Assembly: GCA_947652605.1 (NCBI GenBank)
Contig: OX393576.1
Location: 54,660,966-54,724,965 of the forward strand
Length of the DNA: 64,000 nt
Direction of reading: 5' to 3'
Source: Elmis aenea
Taxonomy: Eukaryota > Arthropoda > Insecta > Coleoptera > Elmidae
Shown: in pieces, positions 22,901 through 35,767 of the stretch
Layout: every line of letters begins with the position of its first letter
Position numbering within the stretch: position 1 is the first letter of the stretch
The notes under the pieces: generated by a model
What the model was told of the DNA's origin: nothing
The model's database searches: none
Seen by the model: the letters and a program-made list of their open reading frames with translations, nothing else
Position numbers and translations under genes: made by a program

Positions 22901-25900
22901 GCTGATTTTTATTTCGGTTTTCACTTCGCTGTTTAAGATTTTCAACACGTAGTCAATGTATATATTAAATAAGGTTGACCGAGCTCGTTGGCTGGTTGGT
23001 ATGCAACCTAGCGAGTAAAATCGGAAGGCGTGGGTTCGAATCCCGTAGCCGTCATCGTAGGGGTTTCAGGTGGTTTCCCCTACTATACTATAGGCAAATG
23101 CTGTGACAGTACTTCCACCTACCCTTACCTTACCCACCCTTTTCTTGTTCCCCGCCCCCTCCACCCGGACGCTAGTGACCTCAGTTGTCGAAGCGTCCCT
23201 AAACTCTCAATTTAAAAAAAAATAAAAAATAAATAAATAAGGTTGGCGACATGCTACATCCTTGTCTGACATCTTGTGTTGTTCTTAGTTCAATGTTGCT
23301 ACTTCTACCGGTATTGATTATTATATCGGCTGTTCGATATATTTTTTGAAACGTCTTTATCAGGTGTTAGGGGTATCCCCATAAATTCATTAATTCCAAA
23401 TTTTCGTCCTATCAACTTTATCGCAAGCTTTTTTAATATCGAGAGAGGCTAAATGTGTCTCTAAGTTGTATTCACCGCGTTTTTCAATAAGTTGTTTTAA
23501 TATAAAGGTGCTGTCCGTACACGATCTTCCTACTTTAAATCCCGCTTGTTCCTCTTCTGGTATAGCTTCGCTTATTGTTTTATGTCTCTTGTTGATAATT
23601 TTCGAATATACTTTGTAGGCAGAAATGAGTAAACTAATCCCTCGCTCCCGTTTTAAAGAGTGATATGACTTCGGCTTTGTGCCAGGCGGATGATATGTCT
23701 GTTTTTCTATCTCAAAAATTTGTTTTTAAAGATAATTAAATTATCGATAAGAAAATTTGAAAACAAAGTGTTTCATAAAAAAAAAACTTACTGGTGTTTA
23801 ACGTTTAGCTAAATGGACCGGCACAAGAAACAGCCAGTGCATTATTTTAAAATTTTTAATTAGTCAGCTATTACTATGATACTATTGCCAACTTTAATTC
23901 CAATGAAATCCGTTTTGAAGTTGCTAAGTTATTAAATTTTAATATTTTTCCTGTTCCTAAAATTTTTTTCAAAATAGCTTAAATAACTCAAAAACTTGAT
24001 TTTAGGCACATAAAAACCTAAACATGTTTGAAAGAAAGTTTAATTTAAAATGTAAGAAACGCAAACACTTTCTACAGTTGAAAATAATTAAAGCTTATGT
24101 GGTAAAAGACCACAAACAACTTTTACTCAAAACTTGTTTTTGTAAAGTTATCACAAGACGAGATATTGACGCGAAACGTTACTTTTTGTACACACGGTAT
24201 GTTGGTATATTATTAATATTAAATAAACCTGCAGCTGATAGACACAAGAGTCTTAAAAGTAGTTAAACGTTTCTACAAGTAATCCATTTTGAGTGATTTT
24301 TAATTAAACTAATGTATGTTAAGAAATGAATCACTTGAGTGAATAATCCAAAATTTATTTGTTTGTGTACAGCTTAGGGTTTCTTTCCCGGGATCCCGGG
24401 ATCCCGGTCCATTTTAAGCTATTTTATATTTCCCGGGAAATGCTTTTTGTCCCGGGAATCCCCGGGATTTTAAAAAAGTCTTGTTTTCGTTTATTTTGTG
24501 CTAAGATCTTTGTAATACTATCATAACTTATCAGAATTTTATGCTTAAAATGTCTTTACTAACAGTAAATTATGGAAAAACTTCAAGATAATTTTTCTCT
24601 TTAAGTATGGCGCAAAGAAGCCCGGTCTACATTACAAAGTTAATATCTTCAAAATACTTTTACAGTTTTATTTTTGTGTACCCTGATAATTCAAAGCAAA
24701 ATAGCTTATAAAGAAATTTTATTGATAATAACGATGTTTCTTTGCTGCTAGATGCTCTCAAGACAATTTCAGCTACATCAATAGCGACTTAGAGAGCATT
24801 TTATGCAGCAGGACTTTTTGTTAATAAATGAAGAAAAAGACTAATTGACTGAAGCACAGATCACCTTTGTTTTCTTAAATCACATTACAAAAATTCATTG
24901 TAAAAATTATATTATTGTGTTCATAAATATGAAATTGCAATAGAAAGGTAACATTTCCCAAATGTATGTTTCTCTCACCAATATTATTGAATTATTTGTA
25001 ATAATCATGGAGCAAAATGTATTACATATATGACTTGGAGTTGTTTTTAAGCAATAAAGCGCTCCCTTAATTTTTTGGGTTATTTATTTAAAAATATTGA
25101 CATAATTTATTACATCCCGGGATCCCGGGAAATCCCGGGACAAGCAAAATGGTCAAATATGAGAAACCCTAGGCTAGAGCTACTGTAGTGTTTATTTAAA
25201 ACTTCAAAAAGCTTTGTTCAAAACAATTTAAAATTTATTTACACCCTGAATTAAACAATTACCTATGTTTTGTGCCCAATTCTTGTTTGAGCTGAATAAA
25301 TTTCTTTTCATATTTCAGTTCTGTTTCCTTCGCTTTGGTTTCGAAATCTTGCCTGGCTTTGTATATTTCTTCGCTTTGTTGCTAAAACGTATCATTATTA
25401 CAATGTTATTCTGCGAACAATTTACTGCTTACCAATTTTAAGGCTTTAATTTGATCCTGGTGAGCGACTTCTTGCTCGCGGGCCGTACATTTTAAATCAC
25501 GCTTATCACGAAGCAGCTCGCGTTCCTGTTCGGTGTGGTCATCTTGGGCCATCTTAAGCGAGACCATCGCGTCCGCTTTGCAGTCCGTAAGATCATTCTG
25601 ATGCTCGTATTGCATATGCTTCACTTTTTGTTTGTAGAATTTTAATTCTTCGTCGTTCTTTTCTGCTGCTTCTTCTATTTGTCTGTCTTTATTTCTGACA
25701 AAATCAAATATATTTTAGTGTACATTTTTTTCTATGTATAGCAAAAAAATGGATAAATGGTCCTATTTTGCTACCATATTTTACCTCAATTTGGCACGTG
25801 CTTCTTCTAACTCGTTACGTGTTATTTCCCAAAAAGTTCTCAGTTTATCTCTTTCTAGCTGAAAGAAGTTGCGCTCCTCTCTTTCTCTTTCATTTTCCTC

Positions 25901-26077
25901 TTTTATACGAAGCGCGAAAACTTCGAGTTGTTCCCTGCTCATCTGTGTCGTGTCCACCCCATCAATAATATTTGGCCCTCCTTTCCCTTTTCCTCCTTTA
26001 CCGCCTTTCTTCGGAGGCTAATCAATACAAAATAGTTACGTTAATAAACAATTTTTTTTTAATAATTTGCTTACCAT
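19970..26077 (-). CDS. DRC4: Dynein regulatory complex subunit 4 (DRC4/GAS8), nine coding exons
   Basis: DRC4 is a coiled-coil subunit of the nexin-dynein regulatory complex, which links outer doublets of motile cilia and sperm flagella. Exons in minus-strand order: 26075-26077 (ATG only), 25785-26017, 25433-25694, 25263-25381, 21266-21407, 21045-21212, 20631-20717, 20378-20581, 19970-20188. All introns are GT-AG and the phases fit, giving 478 residues, the length of the human protein. Conserved pieces: the basic start [31 protein letters not shown] (exon 2), [14 protein letters not shown] (exon 3), [13 protein letters not shown] (exon 5), ENRKLTEPL (exon 6), VLEVQQKT (exon 8) and [19 protein letters not shown] (exon 9). 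The last five exons form the GAS domain, nearly all predicted helix. No break is seen, so the gene looks functional. In insects expression is expected mainly in testis and ciliated sensory neurons (family knowledge). Confidence 0.96.
22261..23720 (-). pseudogene. LINE reverse-transcriptase fragments, split by two insertions
   Basis: On the minus strand 23250-23700 reads [16 protein letters not shown] and [16 protein letters not shown], early reverse-transcriptase segments, then LETHLASLD. The C-terminal part at 22322-22621 reads [30 protein letters not shown] and [12 protein letters not shown]. The palm with the catalytic YADD-like box is missing. A SINE (22978-23234) and a foldback G end (22622-22858) sit inside it. 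The element runs in the same direction as DRC4. Confidence 0.85.
22978..23234 (+). mobile_element. tRNA-derived SINE
   Basis: The head carries an A box (TGGCTGGTTGG, 22989-22999) and a B box (GGTTCGAATCC, 23033-23043), the internal RNA polymerase III promoter. The tail is A/T-rich (AAAAAAAAATAAAAAATAAAT). The 11-bp sequence AAATAAGGTTG is duplicated at 22967-22977 and 23235-23245. The length (257 bp) and structure are typical for an insect SINE, mobilised by a LINE. Confidence 0.9.
23740..24205. mobile_element. Foldback A, right arm only
   Basis: The segment follows the right arm of element A, ending TTATCACAAGACGAGATATTGACG...GTTACTTTTTGTACACACGGTA. The other arm is absent nearby. Divergence from 7150-7821 is clear by eye. 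Confidence 0.7.
24375..25171. mobile_element. hAT-like element with CCCGGGATCCCGGG ends
   Basis: The ends TAGGGTTTCT and AGAAACCCTA are inverted, and next to each lie repeats of TCCCGGGATCCCGGGA. I do not see a clean 8-bp duplication, so the superfamily is by terminal resemblance only. There is no transposase. Confidence 0.6.
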
Positions 26078-27285
26078 TTTAGATGTTTTTAAGGACTAGC
26101 AAAAATTTAAAACGTTTGTTAAATGACAAATGTCAAACCGTTTGATCGATGGCAGACAAGAAACAGGTGTTTATTGCGTCCATGGTAACTAGGAGCGGGA
26201 AAACTTTCTGGTAGTGTTAGGAACAGGGTTGTATCGATAAGTGAAACCACGAAGCAACCACTTCAGACACCGAACCAATAATTAATTTAATTTAAATATT
26301 ACCAAACAGTTAAAAAAATCAAAATTTTCATTTATGTAGAAAATATTGTAGCGACTCGCATTTAACTTTCAAACAAAAAAATACTAGTCTTTTTATGAGA
26401 TATCAATAAACTATACCTAGGTACATATTTGTATAGAACTAATTATTTTCAGAAAAGTTATTTTCTAAAACATTACGACTTCAGGGGTAATTAAGTGATC
26501 CATGGAAGACATTTAAATGTCAACTAAAAGCTAATTGTATAATCATTACTTTATCGCCCTTTAGTGTCACTTGCTTTTTTTTTTAGATTGCCAAGGACAA
26601 ATTTGTCGAACAGCATTAACCCACATTTACTTATTGTCAAAACAGAGAATATTCAAATATTTCCCAAATAGGAACAATTATATTTTTTCATGTTCAATCC
26701 AATTTTAATGGACCGAATATTTAACAATCTAGAATTGATAATTAAAATATCCACTAAGATAAGCTATTAATATATTTTCTTCGATTTTTCTTGAAAATTG
26801 TTTTAGTATTCAATCTTTGCGTAAAATGGTAATTAAAAAATATTTTGTAAAAATATTGTTTGCATTCCTACCTTATGTGCTTTATGCTTTATGTGAATAT
26901 TGCTTTACAAAGTCACTGTGTATAATTAAACAATGTATTGTTTATATTCTCTACTTGTATAGTATGGCTGATTTGAATAAATTTTTATGTTTTTATTCTC
27001 GAACTTATACCAAAACAATTGTAGAAAATCATTTGAACAATTATTGTCAATACCGAGTTTTATAAAAATATTGGCTGCATATTATATAACTTTATTCTTC
27101 ATTTATTTCGTTGTGTGAATACGTTTTTCAAAGATTTTATTTAAAACATGGTCTGATTCCTGTTCGTTTGTATGAATTAAAGAAGCGAATTTTTAATTTT
27201 TTGTACTTGTAATAGTGTTAAGTATTATAGCATACGTTTGAATCATTTGTAAGAAAAGTTTAATAAATGTACTGGATGCATTATA
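26078..27285. other. 5' flank of DRC4 and AT-rich spacer
   Basis: The first 130 bases upstream of the ATG contain AAATGACAAATGTCAAACC (26122-26141) and should include the DRC4 promoter; no TATA box stands out. The rest shows nothing recognisable. Confidence 0.4.
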
Positions 27286-28066
27286 CAGGGTGTCCCAATT
27301 ATACACCGCCAAAAAGTAGGTGCATATTCCTGAGTGAAAATGATGACCATTTGTCAAATATTTTGTTATCCGAAAATGCTTCCTTTCAAAGTTAGAGACC
27401 TCCAAAGTTACAAAAAAAAAATATATAAAAAAATCGATTACGTCCTAGCCGTTTAAGCTAGAGCTATCAAACTTGGCCGAAATGTTTAGGTGTTTCCCAT
27501 TGACTTTGTGGGATAATTAGAAAGAAAACACGTAATTGGAAGTATGATTTATAGTCAGGTCATCCGCTTACCAGGCGAACAAGCATTAAGTCAAGCATGA
27601 CATTAGCCAACTAAGTTTAGTAAAAAAATATTTGAGGTGTATAAGAGTTTGTCGATGCATCTTTAGCGCTAATTTTCTCGAAAACGGCTACGTTTACAGC
27701 AAAAAACAAAGTGGGACGATTTTTTTTCTCTTAAGTCGTACTTTCTTATGGACGAATGACATTTTCAATTTTATTCCAGAGAAAAAAATTCTGAAGATGG
27801 TAAACGGATGACCTGACTATAAATCATACTTTCAATTACGTGTTTTCCTTCTAATTATCCCACAGAGTCAATGGGAAACACCTAAACATTTCGGCCAAGT
27901 TTGATAGCTCTAGCTTAAACGGCTTTGATTTTTTTTTCTTGCAACTTTGGAAATCTCTAACTTTGAAAGGAAGCATTTTCGGATAACAAAATATTTGACA
28001 AATGGTCATCATTTTCACTCAGGAATATGAACCTTTTTTTTGGCGCTGTATAATTGGGACACCCTG
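27286..28066. mobile_element. Foldback element C
   Basis: The ends CAGGGTGTCCCAATTATACA and its mirror are flanked by TA (27284-27285, 28067-28068). Arms of about 300 bp are well conserved (for example GACCATTTGTCAAATATTTT against its complement near 27995). The short central part has no coding potential. Confidence 0.88.
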
Positions 28067-28068
28067 TA

Positions 28069-31000
28069 TAGAACTACTATATTTTATTTTATCCATTTTA
28101 ATTTATTTTATATATTGATTTCAACTGTGCATTACCTATCGTCATACGATTGTTGTTAAATGCGTGAATACATTTTTTTTTTAATTATTACATTACACTA
28201 AAACAGTTTTGAATACTTCCAAGCATAATTAAATTACATAAATTTCTTAAAAACACTTGATTTGCGTCTTGCTAAATTAGTTTTTACGATGCAGTTACAC
28301 ATTGTACAAGAAGTGTTAATGGTAGACTGCATTTAAAAAAAAAAAACTCTTGAAAAATTATTAAATCGTAGATTACTTGAAAGAAAAAAATTTAAAAGAT
28401 TAAAACACTTTAAATAATTGTTTCTCTTTGGGTAACTATTTTTTTTTGTATTACAACGGTAACTCAACGATACATTTGCAAAAAAATCCATGGTTGAATA
28501 ATGAGTTACATTTAAAAAGCCCCAAATAATAAAACCGTTTCTGTTATTCCATACTCAGTATCTGTCGCCCTCTAGTAAAGACTAGCTGCATACAAACGTG
28601 TAACGGAGGAAATCTACCAAGGACAACACTAGATACAGGTAACTTGATTAAAGTGTAATATGTACATAATTCAAAAGAATAAACCATTAATTATTATGTA
28701 TATTAAACAGTATAATATAAATAAAGCAACGCATTTTACACTATAAAAACCTAAAACAACATGAACACTTCGTTCATATTAAAACAAACAGCTTGAAAAA
28801 GATGTAAACCAGCATCGAAACGTATCAAGAAAGTAAACAAACATTTTCATTTACACCTTTTAAACCCAAAAAAGTTATTGATTAAACAATTAAGTAATTT
28901 ATTTTATATGTAATATAAATTTTTAAATAAATAATTAGGACAGCTACTGACGAGCAAATAGTAGTTTTGAATTTTTCTATCAACGATGATTTTTAACACC
29001 TCATTTATTATCAAGAAATAATTTTTGCTTATTTGTGTTTTTTTGCATCCTAAAATTAAGCTTTCCTAGGTTTATTCTCTTATTCTAAAACACTCTATAT
29101 TATGTTCCAATAGCAGAAAAAATGAAACCATTGCTTAAACATCCAGAACTTGCAGTAGTTACACTCCATGGTATTCATTATTAAATCAACATTTTCTTTG
29201 ATTATTGTTAAAAATTATATATTTTTTTAATATATCCGTATTATTAAAAACACCAATTCCAGGAATTACATGAATGTGTATCATAGTCTGTAAATAATTC
29301 TGAAATACGAAACTAATTTTAAGAAAATTGTTAAAATTACTAACATACCATATATTTATGGAACAGAAAGTTAGACTAGCAAAGTAATAGTGTTGGAGTT
29401 TGCAAAAAGTTGGTAATTCCACTACCAAATCAAAAAACTTCATAATTATAGGTTACGTGCATAATTCCCTTATTAATATTATTTCAGTGTTTATGGCATT
29501 TCCTATACGTTTCTAAGAATTCAAAATTACTAAACAGTTTGAGAATTAAAAGATTGTCGTGTATTTCAAGCAAAAATGTATCGATCGATCAACTCCCATT
29601 TCTTTTTATAATTCATAGCGATCTCAAATTCTTATAAATATGTATCATATAATTTTCTCGAAGTTGTAAATGTATTACGCAGAAATATAGTAAGCAAACA
29701 TAGGAAGCATAAATTTTCCTGTTAACCTAACCTAACCTAACGTAACCTTATAAACGTTTGCTCTAGTGAATCGCAATGCGACTTTTCCCTTCACTGATTT
29801 CTCAGTTTGTCTTAAATACAAACCAAGCAGTATTTTTATAATGAGCAATAATAAACAAACTTTTAGGACATTTTTTTGTTTTAAATAGATATATCGTGTC
29901 GAAATTACATCAGTTATTATTCCATTTGCCAATAAAAGTTACAAATATCTTTAAGTTTTATGGAAATATAAGAAAAATTGTTAATAAAGCCAATACTGAA
30001 AAAAAAACACTTCGATCTAATTTCATTAGATACCTAAAACTAACTGCCTGAGGTGATCCTGTGGTTAAAATATTAGGCTTCATGGGGTGTCCCAAATATC
30101 ACTACCACCTCAATCATCTCGTATGGTTTTAACAAAAATCACAATTCGAATATAGTATACTATACTGCTTAATTTAAAATTTTGAAGTGTTGTAAGCCGT
30201 TTAATTTTTTTTAATGACTTTATTAGTCAAAATCAAATAAAACATTTTCCTATCTTGTCATTTATGTAAATATTTCAATACTTTTAATAACGGTTTTATC
30301 CATATACTTATTAAAATCTATAAGATATCATTAAACCATGGAGATTAGTGTGTCTTCATGAGAGTTTCTAGCGATATTTTTTGAGTTTTTAAGTTAAAAA
30401 ACGCATTTGTTATCACCAACTTTCAAAGCTAACAATCATTTAACTAACTCTTACTTATGCAAAGAGGTTGTTTTTATAGACTACTGACTTTACACATCTT
30501 TTAAAACGTTAAGAAATATAATGAAATCTTTGTATAACTAAAAAGATAAGAACATGAACATTTGTTTTATGTGTATCAAAAACAAACAAAAAACTATTCA
30601 CATTCTTACTAACTTCCGGATGCAGTGGAGTTCCCTAATACCTTGAGAAACTTTAATAGCTCTAAATCATTTTAATCTGCCTTGGAATGCCTTGCTACAT
30701 TTTACGCGAATTTTTGCTTACAAACCAAAATTGTAAAACCCAGAACTAATCATCGATCTTCATAGTAATATAAACAACGGAAAAGGTTAATACTACATCG
30801 TTGACTAAAAAAAAAAAAACGTTTTGGTGTGTCGTTTTTTGGTATGATTAATTGGCAGTCTTAGATATAATTTTTGCAACAGGTAGTTTGGTTTTAATAT
30901 AAAATCCAGCATCTCTTGAATACCAGCAAGAAATAAATAAGTGCAAATCTAAATTAATCAATTTCCCAATGGATTTTAGACGGGTACACACGGGGTGCGT

Positions 31001-31334
31001 CAAATAAATTGGAAACTATAGCAATCTCGTAAAAATTATAGATGCAGGTCGATTAGGTTTAAATTAGACAAATTGGAAAAAAATATCCATAGCACACTAT
31101 TTCATGTTTCATGCCACACTTGTTCTTTAAAGCAGCGCTTCCCAACCTTTTAAGAAAGAAGGACCACTATTTTAATCCAAAAAAAGGCAAACCCCTTTGA
31201 ATAATTTTACTAAAAGTATGACCTATGATTTTGCATCTGCTACTAGGAATTATAAAAACGAGTAAAAGGCTTAGGGAAAAAAATGTGTATCCACAAAAAT
31301 CTAAACCTTATTATTAATAGTTAGTTACTCCATA
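28069..31334. other. AT-rich region, isolated transposon ends
   Basis: No gene is recognised. GGGGTGTCCCAAATATCAC (30085) and GGGGTGCGTCAAATAAA (30989) look like solitary left ends of foldback-type elements, and CAGCGCTTCCCAACCTTTT (31131) like a solitary hAT end. Short open frames have no domains. Confidence 0.4.
29726..29740. repeat. Short telomere-like repeat (CCTAA)3
   Basis: Three CCTAA units, the complement of the insect telomere unit TTAGG, followed by a CGTAA variant. The run is too short to show a telomeric origin. Confidence 0.5.
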
Positions 31335-32406
31335 CAGTAGGGATTCCCAACCCTGTGCCCGCGGGCGCACGTGCGCCCGCGGAGCTATTTGCATGCGCCC
31401 GCTACAAAGTGTTAAAATAACGAGAAAAATAAACAATAAAATCTTAAAAGTAAGGAAATAAAAAGTTGCTTTAGTTTTTAACTTCTCGCTAGATTTAGCG
31501 AAAAATTCGCTAAATTGACAACACTGACTGCAGTCCATCCCCACCCCACCTGTAATACTACGACATTGATATCCCACTTTTACACTACGATACCAACATA
31601 AACTTGGTTCTTTTTTTTTTCGGGCCGATGTTAGCAGGCATTAATCATTTTCGATCACCCGATATACCGCCAGTATGTACAGGGTGGTCCAAATTCGATG
31701 GGATTACATGGGTATCTTGCTTAATAGTCAAGATAGAGAAACGGTTAAATTACCAAAAATGTGCAGTTTTTCGGGACAAACTCAGAACAGTTGTCAAATA
31801 TATTCTATTTCCTGTTTTTCTTGATTTTTTTTGTTTTCACAGTCTACTTTTTGTTTTTAATTTTTTTTTAATTGAAAAACCTTTGTAACTTGCTTAGTAT
31901 TAAAAATAAATACATAAACTCTTATATATTTGGGAAGGGAAAAAAATAAGGAATTTAAATAGGTTATAGCCAACTATAGCTTCCTTTTAAAAAAAGGTAA
32001 GTTTGTGTCATAACTTTTTACCGGCGAGTGCAATTTTTTTTTAATAATTTTAAAATCTACATAAAAACATCTAAAAATAATCTTCATAATCTTTTCCGAT
32101 ACTTACAACAATAAGAGAGATATGACACATTATAAATATAACAAAAAAAAACAGTTTTTTTCTAATAATTTCAAAACCGGAAATGTTAAAATATTTTTGA
32201 AAACGGTTTGTGCCAAAAAGCAGTACATTTTTGGTAAGGTAACCGTTTCTCTATCTTGCCTATTAAGCGAGATACGCATGCAATCCCATCGAATTTGGAC
32301 CACCCTGTACATAATACTTCATTATTTTTTTTAAATCCGACTGCGCCCGCCACTATTTTTCTCAATCGCGATTGCGCCCGCGCCACAATAAGGTTGGGAA
32401 CCCCTG
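31335..32406. mobile_element. hAT-type element with CCCAACC ends, hosting foldback B
   Basis: The ends CAGTAGGGATTCCCAACC and, in reverse, CAGGGGTTCCCAACC are followed by GCGCCCGC-rich subterminal sequence on both sides. A clean 8-bp duplication is not seen; only CCATA is shared by the flanks. Foldback B copy 1 (31680-32307) occupies its centre. Confidence 0.7.
31680..32307. mobile_element. Foldback element B, copy 1
   Basis: The ends CAGGGTGGTCCAAATTCGAT and its mirror are flanked by TA (31678-31679, 32308-32309). The arms run about 280 bp. It matches copy 2 at 45087-45712 in length and layout. Confidence 0.88.
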
Positions 32407-32412
32407 CCATAC

Positions 32413-33745
32413 AGTGTGTACAAAAAGTAATGTAACGGATCAATAGCTCGTCTTGTGAAAACTTTACTTAAAAAAAAGGTTTAAAATAAAAGTTGTTTGT
32501 AGTAATTTACTACATAAACTTAAATTATTTTCAGCAATGCACAGTGTTTTGTTTTTGTGAATCGATACGTCACTTGGTTTTTTTAAACAGAACACCCAGT
32601 ATATATTAGGTGCGTTCGGGACGTACGCTCTTTTTGCTTTATTTGCTCTTTTTTGCTCCACAGCGTTCGGGACGCGACTTTGGAGTAAAAAAGATCGCTC
32701 CGAAGGGCGTTCGGGACTGCATAAGTGGAGTAAATAAATCTACTCTAATTTGCACCACCTCTGAAGCTGGGGAAAGCTGAACTCGCGAAAGAAGACATGC
32801 GCATTACGGATTGTCTACGTTTGAATTCTTTGAATTGCCAGGTACAGCATAAGAATAAGATACAGTTAACATCCAGGCTTCGTGTTATTGTGTTGCATTA
32901 GTTAACAACAATTTCTTGTGGACAGTAATTAACTTTCGATGCAATTTCCTATTATTAAAACAAAATTTTGGGAAGTTAAATGGTTTCATATCATGACATT
33001 TTACATCAATTTTATAACCAAATAATCTAACAAATTCGAAGCAATACAATTTGTTGCTTGTTTTACTTACAATGATGTCTGATTAGACCGGTCTACAACA
33101 AAATAGTGAGGTTACCTTTATATTTGAAATATCCGCTGATTTTCTGCACTTACACGTCCCGAACGCACAAGATTTACTCTTGGAGGCTCTGAGACCACGT
33201 GATTACAATCTTACTCCAATCCTGTCCAATCCACTCCAATCTGGGAGCGTGCGTCCCTAACGCACCTATTATACTCCTAATTTTAAGATGTAAAATTAAT
33301 TTCCATTCCCAAAATATTGGGTTTCATGTATCTACAATACGTTGTTTTTGAGTTATTTAAGTTTTTATAAAAATATTGACAGAAACGGGAGTCTCAAAAA
33401 CTAATTATATTTTACAACTTGGCTATGTCAAAACGAATTTCTTTGAATTTTTATTGGACAATAGTGTCATAATGATTTGTAAATTGTTAAAATTTTAAAA
33501 TAATACACAGGGTGTTCCTTATGCCCGGTCCATTAAGTTAAACTTGAAACACGAATAAGTCAGATTTTTTAAATGTAACACACTATGTATTTTTACTTTT
33601 TCTTATTGATAATGATAATTATCTTCAAAAACTATTGGAGATCAATTATGTCTAAAATCAGTATTTATTGCGGTTTTCTTGATAATTTACGAATACAAAC
33701 ACAATATTTAATAGAATTAAATGAGTAGGCTTTGAAAATATCTCG
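32413..33745. mobile_element. Foldback A, left arm only, interrupted
   Basis: From CAGTGTGTACAAAAAGTAATG the sequence follows the left arm of element A to AAATATCTCG near 33740. A 658-bp element at 32609-33266 splits it. No right arm follows. Confidence 0.75.
32609..33266. mobile_element. Terminal-repeat element GGTGCGTTCGGGACG inside foldback A
   Basis: The ends GGTGCGTTCGGGACGTACGC and its approximate mirror (AGCGTGCGTCCCTAACGCACC) are flanked by TA. The subterminal part repeats GTTCGGGAC motifs. No coding region is seen and the superfamily is not resolved. Confidence 0.75.
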
Positions 33746-34578
33746 AAAAGGCAGAAGTACTTCTTGTTTGATAATTCTGCATAGTCAGAGCGTAAATGCA
33801 ATCAAAAATCAATTAAAGTATATAATGTTAAACACTAATTTTAAAGAAATATCACAAGATATGTTTACTTAGTTGTCTTCTTTCTTAGATGTTAATCCTT
33901 TTATGATTAAAAGGATACCTAATTTATTTATTATTAGAATCAGGACGCGAAAAATATTTCTTAAGTTAGTTATTGTTTACTAAAATGTTACTAGTAGCAA
34001 AACCCAACATAAAGAAGTTAACATTTCCTTTAATACTTTTTGTCTATTGTATAAATTCACATTAGGTGTATTTCCAGGTTCAAAAGATATGATTATACAA
34101 CGACTATGAGGTTATTAGGTGTTTATATAAATGGTTTCTAGTAGAATGAATACGTAATTACAATTTTTTCACGCGCAAAACTTTTATGAACGTGGCATTG
34201 AAATTCTTTTATAGCAAAATTGCATTACATCTATTCCAGGAAATTGAATAAAACGAGAAGTTATTAAAATGTAATTATTTAGTAGCAAAGAAGAACATGA
34301 CAGTAAGTTATGCACCTCGCCCAAGAATTACATGTTGGTCCTTGTTTACTAACAAGTATTAATAAACGGTGTGATGATACATAAGTGGCATTGAATTTGC
34401 AAATTTGTGATGCAACTCGTAGAGAATAATAACACATCGGAATGCAAATTGAAAAATTGTCATCCTAGAAAAATGTTTTTTGTCGTAAATTTTCTCAATG
34501 CAAATGCTCTTTTGTTTAGAACAGAATAACTGATAAACAACATTATAATTTTAGTTGTGTATTTGATTATATTTAAAA
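33746..34578. other. AT-rich spacer, no feature seen
   Basis: No coding pattern or element end recognised. Confidence 0.5.
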
Positions 34579-34940
34579 CTAGCGTCGTGACCCGGCTTCG
34601 CTCGGTGAATTTTTTTATCAATCACAGACTACTCGCGCTTCGCGCTCGCGCCCGGTGGACGTTTTTGACCTTTTGAGAATTTTGGATCTTTTGGGAATTT
34701 TTGTATCTATTAAGAATTTTTGTATCTATTGAGAATTTTGAAACTTTTGTGATATTTGGATCTTTTGGGAATTTTGGTTCTTTTGGGAATTTTTGGAACT
34801 TTTGGGAATTCTCATATAACCTATGTTCTTTCCATGGTCCTATAGATTGTCTGTGCCAAATTTGGTCAGGATCGGATGAGTGGTATAGGAATGCATAAAG
34901 GACAAACATACATACATACATTCATTTTTATATATATAGA
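34579..34940 (-). mobile_element. Non-autonomous Helitron, copy 3
   Basis: On the minus strand it starts TCTATATATATAAAAATG at 34940 and ends CTAG at 34579-34582, inserted exactly between A and T, as Helitrons do. It is close in sequence to the tandem pair at 9612-10320 and shows the canonical CTAG|T end that they have lost. Confidence 0.9.
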
Positions 34941-35767
34941 TGCTTACGTTAAGATATTTACATGATTGAATAAATGAGTTAAAATGGACAACGTTTGTAA
35001 ATACGTAACCTAAACAATGGTATCAAAAACAACCCAAATTTACAGTTAATAATTCGACCCTGCTTTGAAAAATTGAGGTTTTTGGGATTTTTAAATTGAA
35101 AGTTCCAAACTGGAGCTATATAGGCCCTTGAGTTATTAATTCTGGATTAGATCTATTTTGCACCTGTAATAAAATATCGCTAAAGCCGGCATACTTACAA
35201 AAATTGTATTATGCAGATTATAGTGTTGTTCATGTTTTCAACTGAAGAAAATTAGGACAACCTTTGTGATTGAAAAATATGCAAAATGTATCCAAATTTT
35301 ACTTAAATAAATTCCTATAACTGTAAAAATTAATTTGACTAATGTCATGTAAATTTTTGTATGTAAACAAATCTGTTGCATTATTCAAACTGTGTTTGTA
35401 CACAAAGTCAACTTTGAACACAGGGAAATTCCTATTGCCGAATTTATTTCAATGTGTATTATATTCAAATACACGCCAAAGGTCATGCGAAATCGTGGCC
35501 CATGAATTCAAGTAAGATCATTACGATATAACACGGATTTTACGATATTTTTTATTAAACCACTTTTATTTAACAAAACACAAATATCTTTTAAGAATTT
35601 TACCTAGAAGCCTTCGAATTTAATGATACAGATAAAAAATTTAACGTCTTTTTCTAGGAGATGCAATGATTTCCGCTGACGAAAACGTACCATGCTTAGC
35701 AATAATAAAATAATAATTGTATTCAAGGTACTTACATCAATTCTAAAATAATAATTTGTTTGAGTAA

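Larger units (their letters stand above)
21408..25262 (-). other. Large repeat-filled intron 4 of DRC4
   Basis: This 3855-bp intron contrasts with the other seven (49-327 bp). It holds a foldback-type right end (GTGGACCACCCTGTATA near 21912), foldback A remnants near 22076 and 23740-24205, a split LINE (22261-23720), a SINE and a hAT-like element (24375-25171). Donor and acceptor sites remain intact. Confidence 0.9.

Noticed and set aside
22989..23043. tRNA gene
   Set aside because: Only the A and B boxes of a SINE head; no full cloverleaf or aminoacyl stem.
29726..29740. Telomere fusion or interstitial telomere
   Set aside because: Only three units; chance is likely in AT-rich DNA.
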